Source: Sclerotinia nivalis | Lineage: Eukaryota; Ascomycota; Leotiomycetes; Helotiales; Sclerotiniaceae | Direction: 5' to 3' | Length of the DNA stretch: 64,000 nt | Assembly: GCA_029531795.1 (NCBI GenBank) | Contig: JAPEIS010000016.1 | Coordinates: forward strand, 248,001-312,000 | Shown: one piece after another, positions 1-10,622 of the stretch | How positions within the stretch are numbered: position 1 is the stretch's first letter | Layout of the letters: every line of letters starts with the position of its first letter | Made by a program: the position numbers and the translations under genes | Notes under the pieces: generated by a model | Seen by the model: only the letters and a program-made list of their open reading frames with translations | Database searches by the model: none | What the model was told of the DNA's origin: nothing

Positions 1-552
1 GTTGATCTATTGAGCCTACTTGGATGGACTTTAGATCTCGGGTTTAATGTGTACATTGTTGGTTTTTGATATGATCATGAGGCTGTGGGATGGGCTTGAT
101 GGGAAAAGACTGATAAGTGTTGCTGTGTTGGGTAAGGTTGATGTTGGGACTGCTTGATGTCCCGTTGATACTACTAGGGAGGTATGAGGTATGATATCAT
201 ATGGTCTATTCAAATGGCCGAGAATTGAATGTTGTATTTGGAAGAAGGAAGAGAAAATATGATGATTCGGTTTGGTTTTCATACTTATATTTGTTTCTTT
301 CTCTAAAATTTTCGTCTTTTCTCATACATATCATTTTCATATATATATATATACATCCCTTTTTAAATATATATTGCTTCACATATTTATTATTCTCCCT
401 ACGCTTATTTATTATCAATAATTTTAAATTCTACCTCTAGAATTATCTACTTATTGTTTTATTACAGGCAAATTGATTTGCCACACTAGTTTTTATTCAT
501 CCAGTTATTTATCATTGGTGTTGTCAACAAATTTGACAAGTAAAGGGCCAAA
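1..552. other. Upstream intergenic stretch, no gene seen
   Basis: No coding signal is supported on either strand. The DNA is AT-rich, with T-rich tracts between about 290 and 430 that would fit the promoter/5' leader of the transporter starting at 553. Confidence 0.5.
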
Positions 553-2568
553 ATGAAGGAACTCTTTCGAGATGCGACAGCAGGAAAGGTCTTACGGCTA
601 TTATCAGGAAATAGAATTTTGAAATATCCAGAGGAACGAAGTGTGCCGGCGGACAGCGAGAAAGGAAATCCAGTTACTTGGCGGAAGTATCTACATATCC
701 AGAAGACGCAGAACGTGAGGGAATATGGGAGTTGTGATGAGCCTGAACAAGGACAGTTACTGGATGATAAGGATAATGATAGTCCAAGTCAAGATGGAGA
801 ATACGTTAGACCCTCAAACGCGACGCAAAGTTCGGATCGAACAAGAGTGGTAAATGATAATGGTGTGAATACGAAGAATGGAGGCATAGATGTTCAAATT
901 ATTGATTGGGACCAAACTGATGGAGTTTATGATTCAGAGGTATGTTGTTGTAGCTCTAGCATATTCAAGCATACAGTCTCGAACCCACGTTACAATGCTG
1001 ACGAATATCAATAATAGAATCCACAAAACTGGTCGACAGGAAAGAAGTTCTTCGTTACTTTCCTCATTTGTCTATTGACTTTCGCCGTCTACATTGGATC
1101 AGCCATCTATTCTGCAGGTATTTTAGATGTAATGGCAAAATTCGGAGTCGGTCAAGTCGCTGCCACTGCTGGTCTCACCTTATTCGTAGCCGGTTACGGT
1201 ATAGGTCCCATGTTATGGTCTCCCATGAGTGAGATACCTCAAATTGGTCGAAATCCCGTTTACATTGGCACGCTTATTGCATTTGTGGTTTTACAATTTG
1301 GTGTTATATATGCGAGGAATTTCGCCATGATGCTTATATTTCGATTCTTGACTGGCTTTTTTGGCTCTCCTGTATTGGCTACTGGAGGTGCTTCGTTGAG
1401 TGATATGTATGCGCCAAATAAGAGAGCTTATGCTATTGCGATTTGGGGTATGGCTGCTGTGTCAGGTCCAGTGGTATGTTTTTCTCTAACTTCTTTCTTT
1501 TAATTCTTGATTACTGACAAGCTCAGTTGGGTCCCTTGGTTGGAGGATTTGCTGCGGAGAAAAAAGGGTGGACTTGGACTATTTGGGAATTGACTTGGTT
1601 ATCTGGTGAGTTGATCCATCGTTTACAAGACTTTGCCATATCTTACTGTTAGCTTTGATACTGACAAAATTTCTACAGGATTCGCACTGATGGTCCTAAT
1701 CTTCTTATTACCTGAGACCAGCTCCGCCAATATATTATATCGTCGACGTCTCCGTCTCACAAAAGCCAGTGGTGTCAATAATTTAAAATCCGAACCAGAA
1801 ATCGAAGCCGATAAAATGACCACGCAAGATAAAATCAACATGGGGCTCATTCGTCCCTTCTCACTTACTTTTACGGAACCAATTCTTTTCTGTCTCAATC
1901 TATACATCGCACTAATTTATGGTCTTCTATATGTCTGGTTTGAATCATTCGCCATTGTTTTTGTCGAGATTCACGGTTTTAGCTTGGGGAAAGAAGGACT
2001 AGCTTTCTTGGGTATCTTCGTCGGGTCTCTTGTGGTTATTCCACCATTCTTTTGGTACTTGAAGAAATTTCAAGAACCAAAGTTTGATAAAAATGGTAAT
2101 ATTAAACCGGAGATTAGATTGCAACCAGCTTTTGTTGGAGCTTTTTGCATTCCTATCTGTTTATTTTGGTTTGGGTGGACTAGCAAAGAAAGTATTCACG
2201 TATGTCTTCTCTTCCTTCTATATATCTCCCGCCACAAACTAACATTCATCCAGTGGATTCTTCCTATTATTGGCTCAGCTTTCTTCTCCATCGGTGCCTT
2301 CCTTCTCTTCAACTCAGTCCTCAACTACATCGGCGATGCATACCCCGTGTACGCCGCCTCAGCATATGCGGGAAATGACTTCATGAGATCATGTTTTGGT
2401 GCTGGGTTCCCGCTTTTTGCTAATGCCATGTTTACGGATTTGGGGGTTCCGTGGGCAAGTTCTACGTTGGCGTTTATTAGTGTGGCGTTTATTCCTATTC
2501 CGTTTATTTTGTATAGGTGGGGTGAGGTGATTAGACATAAGAGTAAGAGGGCTAGACATGATATTTAG
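553..2568 (+). CDS. DHA1-family MFS multidrug transporter (Flr1/Mdr1-like)
   Basis: Likely a 12-TM proton-coupled drug exporter of the plasma membrane. Five exons are read: 553-939, 1018-1473, 1527-1606, 1679-2199 and 2254-2568. The introns have GTATGT or GTGAGT donors and AG acceptors, and all junctions keep frame. The hydrophilic N-terminus (about 130 residues) starts MKELFRDATAG and carries a YPEE motif, as in fungal Flr1/Mdr1 proteins. The NPQNWS motif then leads into TM1. Motif PETSSANIL near the central loop is typical of the family, and the loop before TM7 is basic and hydrophilic. The last intron (2200-2253) is a multiple of three with no stop, so an annotation could miss it. The gene is intact and stands alone. 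The substrate cannot be told from sequence. Seen: motifs and splicing. Inferred: drug export. Confidence 0.88.
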
Positions 2569-2976
2569 AGGGGTTTGATGTATGTGTTGCGTTGCGTTGC
2601 GTTGCTTGCGTTGCGCTGTGTTGGGTTATGTTAGTAAAGATTGATGAGTGTATGTATGATTATGATGAGTATTGTATTAATGTTTATATGGCATATATGG
2701 AATGGGCAAAAAGCACAGGAGGACGGTCAGCTACACGGGGAAATATAGAGTCTGATCCGGCAGAGGATTGTATGATAACGACGAGACATCTAACGCATTT
2801 GAATTAACAACAACAATTTTCACATACCCGTCGGTGTATTTTTGAAAATTCTAAATTGATCCCCAACATCGAGTTTACCATCTCTCCACTAATCCCTCCA
2901 CCCCACGCATTCCATTAGTACCTAGTATATAACCTCAAACGCATCCAAAACCTCTTCGTGTATTAGTCAGCAAATA
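2569..2976. other. Intergenic, no gene seen
   Basis: The 3' flank of the MFS gene contains a GCGTT-rich low-complexity run at about 2587-2625. Nothing else is supported before the tRNA gene. Confidence 0.5.
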
Positions 2977-3111
2977 GGCGTCGTGACGGAGTGGTTAACG
3001 TGATTGACTCGAATTATATTGTTACTTCTCTTGATAGAGGAGAGAGAAGAGAGGATAATGATGCGATATCAATTCCTTTCGGGGGCGCATGTTCGAATCA
3101 TGCCGACGTCG
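2977..3111 (+). tRNA. tRNA-Ser(CGA) with a 54-nt intron
   Basis: The acceptor stem GGCGTCG (2977-2983) pairs with CGACGTC (3104-3110), with discriminator G at 3111. The D arm is ACG...CGT. The anticodon stem ATTGA (3003-3007) pairs with TCAAT (3069-3073). The loop is C-T-CGA-A, then an intron at 3014-3067 directly after position 37, then A38. A long variable arm (about 13 nt) marks a class II tRNA, and the T arm is GCATG-TTCGAAT-CATGC. A T7 terminator follows. Serine CGA tRNAs commonly carry introns in fungi, which fits. Decodes UCG. Confidence 0.93.
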
Positions 3112-3780
3112 TTTTTTTGGGGGTTTGGGTTTTGTGTTTGGGGGAAGAGGGAGGGGGAAGGGTTGGTGGCTGAGAAAGAGGGAATGGGGAGGGGGAGTGA
3201 GGTTTTGAAGGAGGGGAGGGAAGGTTAAGGTTAATGCTAATGTTAATTTTAGTTTTTTGAGGATCGTTTGGCGGGGGTTGGAGGGGGGTTTGTGTGGATT
3301 AGGGCGGAGTGGGGAGTTGGATGAGTGCAAGTGGGATGCTGTGGGTGGGTGGAGATTTTGATGATTTACTTTTGATGGAATGGGATGAATGGGTGAGGGT
3401 GTGGGATGTGAAGTAGAAGTTGGATATACAAATTAGATTAGATTGTAAAGTCTACTCCATGATATGCTATTGTAGTGCCCGCGCTCGGGTATTTCCTCCG
3501 TAAATTATATGCTTAGAAAGTTACGTTGGTCTAGCTATTAGCTAGCTATTACCTATTACATTTATAGCGTGGTTAAAATCCGAATTTTATCGAGATGAAG
3601 AAAATTTTCAGTTAATCAATAACAAAAATCACATTTAGGGATATCCACTCCCATCTGAGAATGAGTACAGCAAATTCCAACAATATCCCCAAAGTGCGGT
3701 CTTAGTCTCTATGGTGCGGGGTACATAGTGGGGGTTTTCAACCACATATTCAAATAACGACGACTTCGGATTAGTCTAGA
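3112..3780. other. Intergenic, G/purine-rich then AT-rich
   Basis: Between 3118 and 3420 the plus strand is very G-rich (GGGTTTGG, GAGGGGGAG tracts). Open frames there are low-complexity and show no conserved motif. No gene is supported. Confidence 0.5.
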
Positions 3781-3852
3781 GGCTCGATGGCGCAATGGTA
3801 GCGCATTGCTTTCCGGTGGCAAAGGTTGTGGGTTCGAGTCCCATTCGAGTCG
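3781..3852 (+). tRNA. tRNA-Arg(CCG)
   Basis: Intronless 72-nt tRNA. The acceptor GGCTCGA pairs with TCGAGTC (one G-U pair), with discriminator G. The D arm is GCGC-AATGGTA-GCGC. The anticodon stem TTGCT/GGCAA closes a TTCCGGT loop with anticodon CCG. The variable loop is AGGTT and the T arm GTGGG-TTCGAGT-CCCAT. A T5 tract follows directly as the pol III terminator. Decodes CGG arginine codons. Confidence 0.95.
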
Positions 3853-4299
3853 TTTTTGCTTTTGCTTTGGATTATTTTTGCCGGTTTGTGGTTATTTGAT
3901 TTTTGGGGATGGGTGATGTGAGTGAGGTGGATAGATAGGGTGGGTTGAGGTTTTGGTTTTGTGGATTAGGTAAGCGATGCGCTACTAAGATGTTGTTGTT
4001 TTTCCTCCTTCTGTCCTAGCCCACATGTAGATACCTCATGAACTTTCACTATCCCCATCTCAAATTTGACAACCTGATAATTTCTTACTAGGACGTTTCA
4101 TAACATTCTCAATATCCCAATCTCGATTTGAGAACAAGAATAGTCAGTCTCACATTTGTGGCAAAATAAAGGCGGTGTAAAGCAACTACATCTCCACGAT
4201 TTAAGCGCATGCAAACATTTACGAATATATTACTTCTGAACCTTTCAGAGATAATCTTTCCAAGAGAAATCCTTCTTATACTTCTTATTTCTAGGCAGA
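3853..4299. other. Intergenic, no gene seen
   Basis: Separates the tRNA gene from the PKS remnant. No open frame or repeat worth naming. Confidence 0.5.
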
Positions 4300-5260
4300 T
4301 TACGACATCGACGCCTCATTCACAATCTTCTCTGCGAGTGCATTGATGTTCGTTCTTACATCCATCAAATCCAGCATGCTTATGTTCTTTCCAAATGCAC
4401 TATGGAGCCAATTTCGAAACTCGGCCGCCAACAAACTGTCAATACCAAGCTCTGCTACTGTGGCCGATCTTTTCACAGCCGATAAATCAATGAAGAGCAT
4501 ACCTGCCACCGTCGAACGTATAACGTCTGCGACAAACGTAACTGCCTTGAGGCATTCCGCCGCGTTCATTTCCTTATCGCTGTTCCTAAATAAAACTTGG
4601 AATTTTTGACGCAATTGTGCAGCTGGAGATTTGTCAGCAGTAGAATTCAAGTCATGCGCGATTTTTTTTTATCGTCTCCGGCCTGGTGTCGCCATGCGTC
4701 GTCCAAAGCACGCATCATTACGGAGACACGAGCATCGTGATACCATCTGGGTATTGAAGCACTCACGGAGCGCATTTTGGGTAATTTGGCTTCTTCCTTT
4801 CTCATTGAGACAAGGACGGCTGGGTCTATCCCTGTAACGATGTTGGCTTCTGATAGAGGATCTTCATTTTGTCCAAGCCATTGTTGAAGGACGTTAGGCT
4901 CGTCGCTCCTGCGCACAAAGGCAGGCTCCAGCAGTAACAGTCTGACCTTTAGTGCGTGCGAAAAGGTTGACAGTGACTGTATCTTGAGTCAAGGCACCCA
5001 GATCGCTAATGAAATCTGAGGAAATGGTTGACGCGGGTAGTCCGCACCTCCTTTTGTAGCGGACAAAGTAATCCAAGAAATTATTCACTACTCAGATAAG
5101 TCCACTGTGGGGGGAATGCATAAGCAGTACCAAAGGAGGATATCATTGTAAAAGAAAAAAGTCCAGAGGTAACGCAGTCGTGGTCTCGTCAAATTTTTGG
5201 TCCTCAATACTTTCGTTGCCACACCTCCCACAGAACAGGTAGATCGCGGACACCTCCTGG
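4300..5260 (-). pseudogene. 3' remnant of a reducing polyketide synthase (KR end plus ACP)
   Basis: Only the C-terminal end of a modular iterative type I PKS survives; the KS, AT, DH, MT and ER domains are absent. Reading leftward from about 5260, ketoreductase pieces appear in alternating frames: a piece ending in LDFF (about 5155-5200), then ISSFGTAYAFPP, then FLDYFVRYKR with GLPASTI (about 5030-5090), then WLGQNEDPL and TGIDPAVL (about 4815-4890). The acyl carrier protein follows, with LGIDSLLAAEFRNW; the phosphopantetheine serine lies near 4435. The frame changes at least four times. One shift sits at a run of nine T's near 4661-4670 between KR and ACP. The gene is dead by 5' truncation and indels. 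The product is unknown. Confidence 0.85.
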
Positions 5261-6105
5261 CATCCGACAGCCTAGTGCCAATTAATCATCAATGGATTCT
5301 AAATGTGAACAGACAAAGAGTGGTATGGCTTACCCATAGCAGCGATGGCAATCGGATCTGTGCAGGGAACTTGTCAGCCTGACATCTTGTGCACTCAAAA
5401 ATATCAAGAAGAAACAGCAAAAAGTGGAAGTGCTCGATTCTGGACGAAGTCCTCATGGGAGATAACAAAAATATAAGTGAAAATGTCAAATCCACTTTCG
5501 GGCTTTTAGTTAAATTGTTGTTGAGAGCTCTCTACTTCGCTTCCTCTTCGTCTCAACAATTCGATATACCACATCTGGTCTTACTCATTTATATACTTCA
5601 TTTCCTGTCTTACATCCTACTCCAGCACTGATAATGCATTTATTTCCACACTGTATACTTTGGTATTTGTTATCCGTCCATTCGGTGCATATGACGGCTC
5701 CGCAATGCTTCGGCAGTAACGTAGTTCTTTCCCCAGGTACCAGCATAGAGCGCATGCAGTCCAAAATTAATGGTTTGAAGAACGCAGTGTTACTCTCAAG
5801 GGACTGCATGTGCGCCGTCGCATCAAGATCTTCAAGCATTTCCAACAGTTGGCGCTGCCCCTCTTCTTTCACGTATCACATGATAATTCATTCCTAGAGT
5901 CATGCTACAGAGTGATTTCAATGAGCTCACTGAAGATGCTCATCATCTCGTAATTCGAGGGGAGCAAGGTTTTAATGGGATCTAAGAAAAATGTTTACCA
6001 ACGTCGATTATGCTTTTGCCAAAAAAACCCAAAAAAAACATAAAACTCATAGGGCAAGTTTGAGGAAGACATCTGGAGCTAGCGCTTCCTAACCTTCCGT
6101 ATAAA
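5261..6105. other. Decayed inter-gene stretch, no supportable gene
   Basis: A 95-codon minus-strand frame at 5585-5872 has ordinary amino-acid composition but no motif I recognise. It could be a relic exon of a cluster gene. Nothing else is supported. Confidence 0.35.
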
Positions 6106-6855
6106 TCAATAGTATCCTTCAAAGCTATCTGTAGCATTGTTGACAGCATCTTCAATGGGTACGTCACCTCCTGCAACATCAAATGTTAGGCCTATCGTCT
6201 TCTCACTTTCCATGCAAATTTCCAGCACAGTCGTGACGTCCTCCCTACTGACTTGGCCCGAGATCCTACATTTGCCAGCCCCAATCCTTCCAACTCCTGG
6301 CTCTTGGCTCATCCAACCAGGCCGCACAATGGTATAGTCAAGCTTTCTTTGCACGTTCCTCTCAACCAGACTTTTGTCTGATGCCAACCTAGCCGCGTGA
6401 TATGTTCTAAACATCTGCGACAACCATTCGCTGAACCTCCTCTCATCTTCATCGTACCACTCCGGCACAGGCTTGTTGACTACATCTCTCACTTCCAGTG
6501 ATGGGATAGTGATGAATCTTCTCGTTGTGCCTGCTTCTTCGGCGGCCTGGGCCACTGCATCTATCACTTTAATGTGCCCTTCATTGTCGACTTCCTTAAT
6601 CCTTGCATCACTAGCAATACCAGCACCTGCACCGGCACTCCAGATTACAACTCCTGGTTTGATCAGTTTGGCAAAGTCGGAGACAGTGGAATCCTAGACT
6701 GATTGAACGATGGGCGAAGCACCGAGCCTTTTAAGCTCCGAAATCTGGCTTGCATTGCGGATGACGGAGTGAACGGTGATGTTTTTTGATGACAATCGTT
6801 TGGTGATGCAGCGTGCAAGTAGGCCGTTTCCGCCGATAAGAAGGATGGAAGACAT
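6106..6855 (-). pseudogene. NmrA-like/NAD(P)-binding reductase with one nonsense codon
   Basis: The protein is a short atypical SDR of about 249 codons with no intron. It starts MSSILLIGGNGLLA, a Rossmann glycine-rich dinucleotide-binding loop. Later it has VVIWSAGAGAG, the segment YTIVRPGW (usual in NAD(P)-binding PF13460 proteins) and ITIPSLEVRD. The frame is continuous from 6855 to 6106 except for a TAG at 6696-6694 (codon 54), between IVQSV and DSTVSDF. A single base change from GAG would explain it. The start was chosen because the Rossmann loop begins within ten residues. It lies between the PKS remnant and the DHA2 transporter relic, so it was probably a tailoring enzyme of the same cluster. 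A recently dead gene is the simplest reading. Confidence 0.82.
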
Positions 6856-7493
6856 TGTTGGATATTAGAAATTTGACTTAATCAAAGTATCTCTTAATTG
6901 CCGTCACGAGCTTTCCTTTTTAAGATGCGCGGCGTACATGTAGTATACACGAGATGTGTATAATGATTTTTATGAGGTTTTATACCCCGCAGGTTGGTGG
7001 TGTTCCTAGGGGATTTCCGGTATGAGATGAAGACGACCATCAAGCACAATAACATCGGACAGAATATATGCTTAACTCCATGATAAACTCCAGGTGAGGT
7101 GCCGTTCAGGAAGTCGGTCATGGCAAAACCCATACATAATTGTTTACCTCGCTTAGAAATCCTCTCGTTCACGGCAGATGCGTTCCTACTGAAGTAACCT
7201 AGATTGTTCTAGCTGACATGAGACATTCCGCTGGATTATCTTTGATAATCGATATCGGCCAATAGCTAGCCAGAAGGTATCATGCTTTCATTTATTGTAC
7301 GCATGTATCGTCCCTGTCGTTGGAACATTGGTTTAAGCGATGCATTAGCGTTACCCGAGAAATCTCGAGCCAAGATTTTTAGCCGACTCTTAACCCCTAA
7401 TTCCATGCTATGGATTTCATACTTCTGTGATAATTCAACCATTAAACTCCTCTTCCAGACACTTTGTCAATTGCTTCCCAAATATGATCAAAT
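6856..7493. other. Divergent intergenic region
   Basis: Lies between the minus-strand reductase and the plus-strand transporter relic, so it would have held both promoters. No gene is seen; the open frames are short and lack motifs. Confidence 0.45.
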
Positions 7494-9107
7494 ATGAGTG
7501 GAAATTATCAGAAATATCACGGAGCTTCAGCCTCAGCTCCTGTTATGGAGGTCAATTTGGAAAAAGGTACAAACGCGACAAGCACTTCGAATCAATCATC
7601 GCTTCCATCAGCTGATAACCCCGTCGTAGCCTCGAAAGAGAATATTGAAGCAGTACGCCCACATCCAACATCAGACTCCGAGGTTGAAGAGCCAGCCCGA
7701 AGCTTGAAGGGCATAAAGTGGATTATCTGCGTTCTTTCCATCTACTCCGCCGTCTTCCTGTATGCTCTTGATAACACTATCGTTGCTACAATCCAGCCGG
7801 CTATCATTAAAAATCTAGGCCACATTGAGAAGTTACCATGGGTCTCAGTGGCATACCAAACCACATCTGTGGCTCTGGATCTTACTTGGTATATTTATCA
7901 CCTATCCTGAGAAGCAAAATTCCGTTCACTAATGCTATTTCGCGTAGGGGAAAGCTCTTCGGCAAGTTTAATGGCAAGACTTTATTCCTAGCTACTGTCT
8001 TGATCTTCGAGATAGGATCCGCAATTTGCGGTGCTGCACCGAATATCAACGCCGAAATTATCGGAAGGGCAATATGCGGCGTCGGAGGAATTGGTATTTA
8101 TATGGGCGCCCTGAATATCCTAGCTGACAACCACCAGCAAGGAGCGTCCTGTTTATATTAGTCTGATGGGTATCTGCTGGGGTTCGGGTACCATCCTTGG
8201 ACCTGTTGTTGGTGGTGCCTTTGCTGATAGCTCGGCGACTTGGCGTTGGTCGTTCTACATCAATCTTGTCATCGGGGCTATTGCAGCTCCATCCTACATT
8301 TTGTTACTTCCATCAACAAATACTCACTTCAGCGAGGTAAGTTTTGTCGACCGGATGCGCTCTATTGATTGGATTGGTACAGTGCTCATTTGTGGTGCTG
8401 TTGTGTCGGGAATCATAGGTCTAAACTTCGGAGGAGTTCTTTTCGCTTGGAGTGGCGGTAAGGATTATTGGCTGCTTTGTATGTTCTGGCATTGTGTGGA
8501 TATTGTTTGGCCTGCAGCAGTATTATTGTATCTGCACCACACCACAGGATCGGCTTTTCCCTTGTGATATAATTCTGAACTGGGAAGCCGACGTTTTATT
8601 CGCGCAGACTGCTTCTGGCATGGGCGCGAGCCTAACATTTATTTATTTCATTCCGGTAAATGAATCTTAACCCCGTTGGTTTTTATTTATCTAACCGGTT
8701 AGCTGTACTTCCAATTCGTTCAAAACGACCATTCGCTCGATGCAGGTATTCGATTACTTCCCTCAATTTTTCTCATGATATTCGGCAGTATCACAACCGG
8801 GATATTGCTGAGCAAGAGCTTCTCGTTCTTGCCATTAGTTCTCACTGGTAGCATGCTAGTGGTCATTGGTGGTTCGCTTATGTATGCTCTAGTTGGAGTT
8901 GACACCAAAGCAGCTTCTATCTACGGGTATAGTATCCTCATAGCACTCGGCGTTGGACTATTCACGCAAGATTGGACATGCAGTGCAAGAGGAAAGTATG
9001 ACCGCCGGGAAGAGCTACAGCACTTGCTATTTTTCTACCAGAATAATGACATTATTGATAGGCTTCGAGGTTCGCGAGGGAGATGGCAATCTGATATTGA
9101 GCATTGA
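7494..9107 (+). pseudogene. DHA2-family MFS transporter, frameshifted and 3'-decayed
   Basis: A 14-TM drug/toxin efflux pump of the kind found in metabolite clusters. The N-terminus is hydrophilic. TM1 carries the DHA2 signature LDNTIVATIQPAI, followed by LPWVSVAYQ. An intron (7889-7947) restores WGKLFGKFN. Then come IFEIGSAICGAAPN, GRAICGVGGIG and GSGTILGPVVGGAF, all family motifs. Breaks: a frame change near 8120-8160 (TAG at 8159), another near 8455, and loss of recognisable sequence after about 8965, where the last TM segments should be. A second plausible intron lies at 8656-8700. The gene cannot encode a full transporter. With the PKS remnant and reductase it marks a dead biosynthetic cluster. 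Confidence 0.87.
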
Positions 9108-9368
9108 TGCTCTCTTGTTGTTCATCTAGAGGTTGCTACATGATTTGATTTGCCTTGATATGATTTATATTTATCGCGTTTCTCTTCCCATTGTTAAACA
9201 TTCTGATACCCACCATTTTGTTTCTTTCAATTCCAGGTAGCCCCATAATCGTATATAATATAAGGGAATGGGGAATGGGATAATGGGGATAATATATCAA
9301 TATGATGATTAAAAGGAATGAATGTGGATTTGAATAATGGTGCCATTATATACATACTACATACATAC

Positions 9369-9687
9369 CACCAGCGGGTGTACAGACTGACGGTCCGCTT
9401 CCCAATTATCAAACAGGCACCCGTACCCTATCCGGGGTATTTGACCTCTATGGGGTGGTTACCCTACCCTGTAAAGCTCGAGCAGGGTGGCTTTTCGGCC
9501 GGGTTTACCCCGTTATCAAAATCTATGATTAATTCAATCTTCAATTGATTCATTTCTAAATTCCTATTCTTATTGTTTGATCTAGAATAGATCATTTACA
9601 AAGTCAGAAAGTATATAAATGATAATTGAAAAAATGTTACAAGATACAAATTTCGCCTCGGACTGTTAGTCTGTGCACCCGCTGGTG
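9369..9687. mobile_element. 319-bp MITE-like element with 29-bp terminal inverted repeats
   Basis: The left end CACCAGCGGGTG... (9369-9397) and the reverse complement of the right end ...CACCCGCTGGTG (9659-9687) match at 26 of 29 positions. TA dinucleotides flank the element at 9366-9367 (one extra C lies before the terminus) and 9688-9689, consistent with a TA target duplication as in Tc1/mariner/pogo-type elements. There is no transposase inside. Seen: the inverted repeats and size. Inferred: a non-autonomous DNA transposon. Confidence 0.75.
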
Positions 9688-10067
9688 TATTAGTTGAACT
9701 ACTTTTGTAGGTAGTATGAAAGGTTAGATACTTGAAGAATAAAAATATTTATCCCGATACTTGATTTTTTTACTTTATGTTTCGACTTATTTTCTTCCCC
9801 CCCCCGCACGTCACTGACGGCCTCCTAAGACTGAGTAATCTAGAATAAAGGGTCGCATCTTTCCGGAATTTGAGGTATTGAAGTACTTTGTAAAATAATT
9901 ATAAGAATCAATTTAAGGAGGAGCGATCGATCGTTAGAAATAAGTCTGTTTTTCCTACTTTATTGTCGCCGGCTATACCTAAAATGCGGCCTCGAAATGA
10001 TATGACGCGTATTGAACTAATTTGAAGTTGACACCATGAGGTGAGTCAATTTGAATTTCGAAAGTAT
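9688..10067. other. Intergenic, no gene seen
   Basis: AT-rich DNA with a C9 run near 9797. No feature is supported. Confidence 0.45.
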
Positions 10068-10263
10068 GCGCCGGTACTTGTCCGGCGCGAAAGTCTGTGA
10101 TACATTCCTATTTTGGTTTAGAACTCACGGGTAGGGTTATTTCAGGGATTAAAAGGGTATACATCCTGGAGTGGGATATAGAGAAGTAATCCATTCTATT
10201 GGCGGTATTAAGCTTTTTCCCCGCCAGATTTAGACCGAAATAGGAATGTATTGCAGACTTTCG
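10068..10263. repeat. Foldback repeat with an adjacent GC-rich hairpin
   Basis: A perfect 7-bp stem GCGCCGG/CCGGCGC with a 7-nt loop lies at 10068-10088. Directly after it, 10088-10125 is the inverted copy of 10226-10263 (32 of 38 positions match), leaving a spacer of about 100 bp. Four of the six differences are transitions. This may be another eroded MITE or a foldback element. Confidence 0.65.
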
Positions 10264-10297
10264 TGGGTATTGCGGCCAGAAAGTGTAGTACAAGTCC

Positions 10298-10430
10298 ACT
10301 TTAAGCACATACCATAATAGGGAAAACTACAAATGGCAGCTTCTTATTAGTGCAGTTTTACTATACCTAGTACTTTAAGCACGTACCACAAGATGGTAAA
10401 GTACAAAGGGAATGACAGCCTCCTACTTTT
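10298..10430. repeat. Imperfect direct repeat, 74-bp offset
   Basis: Segments beginning ACTTTAAGCAC occur at 10298 and 10372. Each continues through TACCA..A, then a GGCAGC- or GACAGC-like motif and a TTATTA- or CTACTT-like tail. This is a degenerate tandem duplication next to the foldback repeat. Confidence 0.5.
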
Positions 10431-10622
10431 TGACAGCACGAGTTATCTATCCTCGCTTACGAGTCACTGCACTTTTCATTCTTACCCTTTCTCCCCATTT
10501 ATTTTATCAACACAACTGTCATGGCATCCGTTTATAAGATATCTTCCAACCCCAATGTCTTTCCAACATTCCTCTAGACATTCAATTATGGTCATTTTTA
10601 TCCTATCACGTCACTGATCGAA

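Noticed and set aside
2991..3228. Open frames overlapping the tRNA-Ser gene
   Set aside because: They are shadows of the tRNA and of the adjoining G-rich tract.
5585..5872. 95-codon minus-strand frame in the dead cluster
   Set aside because: Ordinary composition but no motif or splice-linked neighbour; not enough to call a gene.
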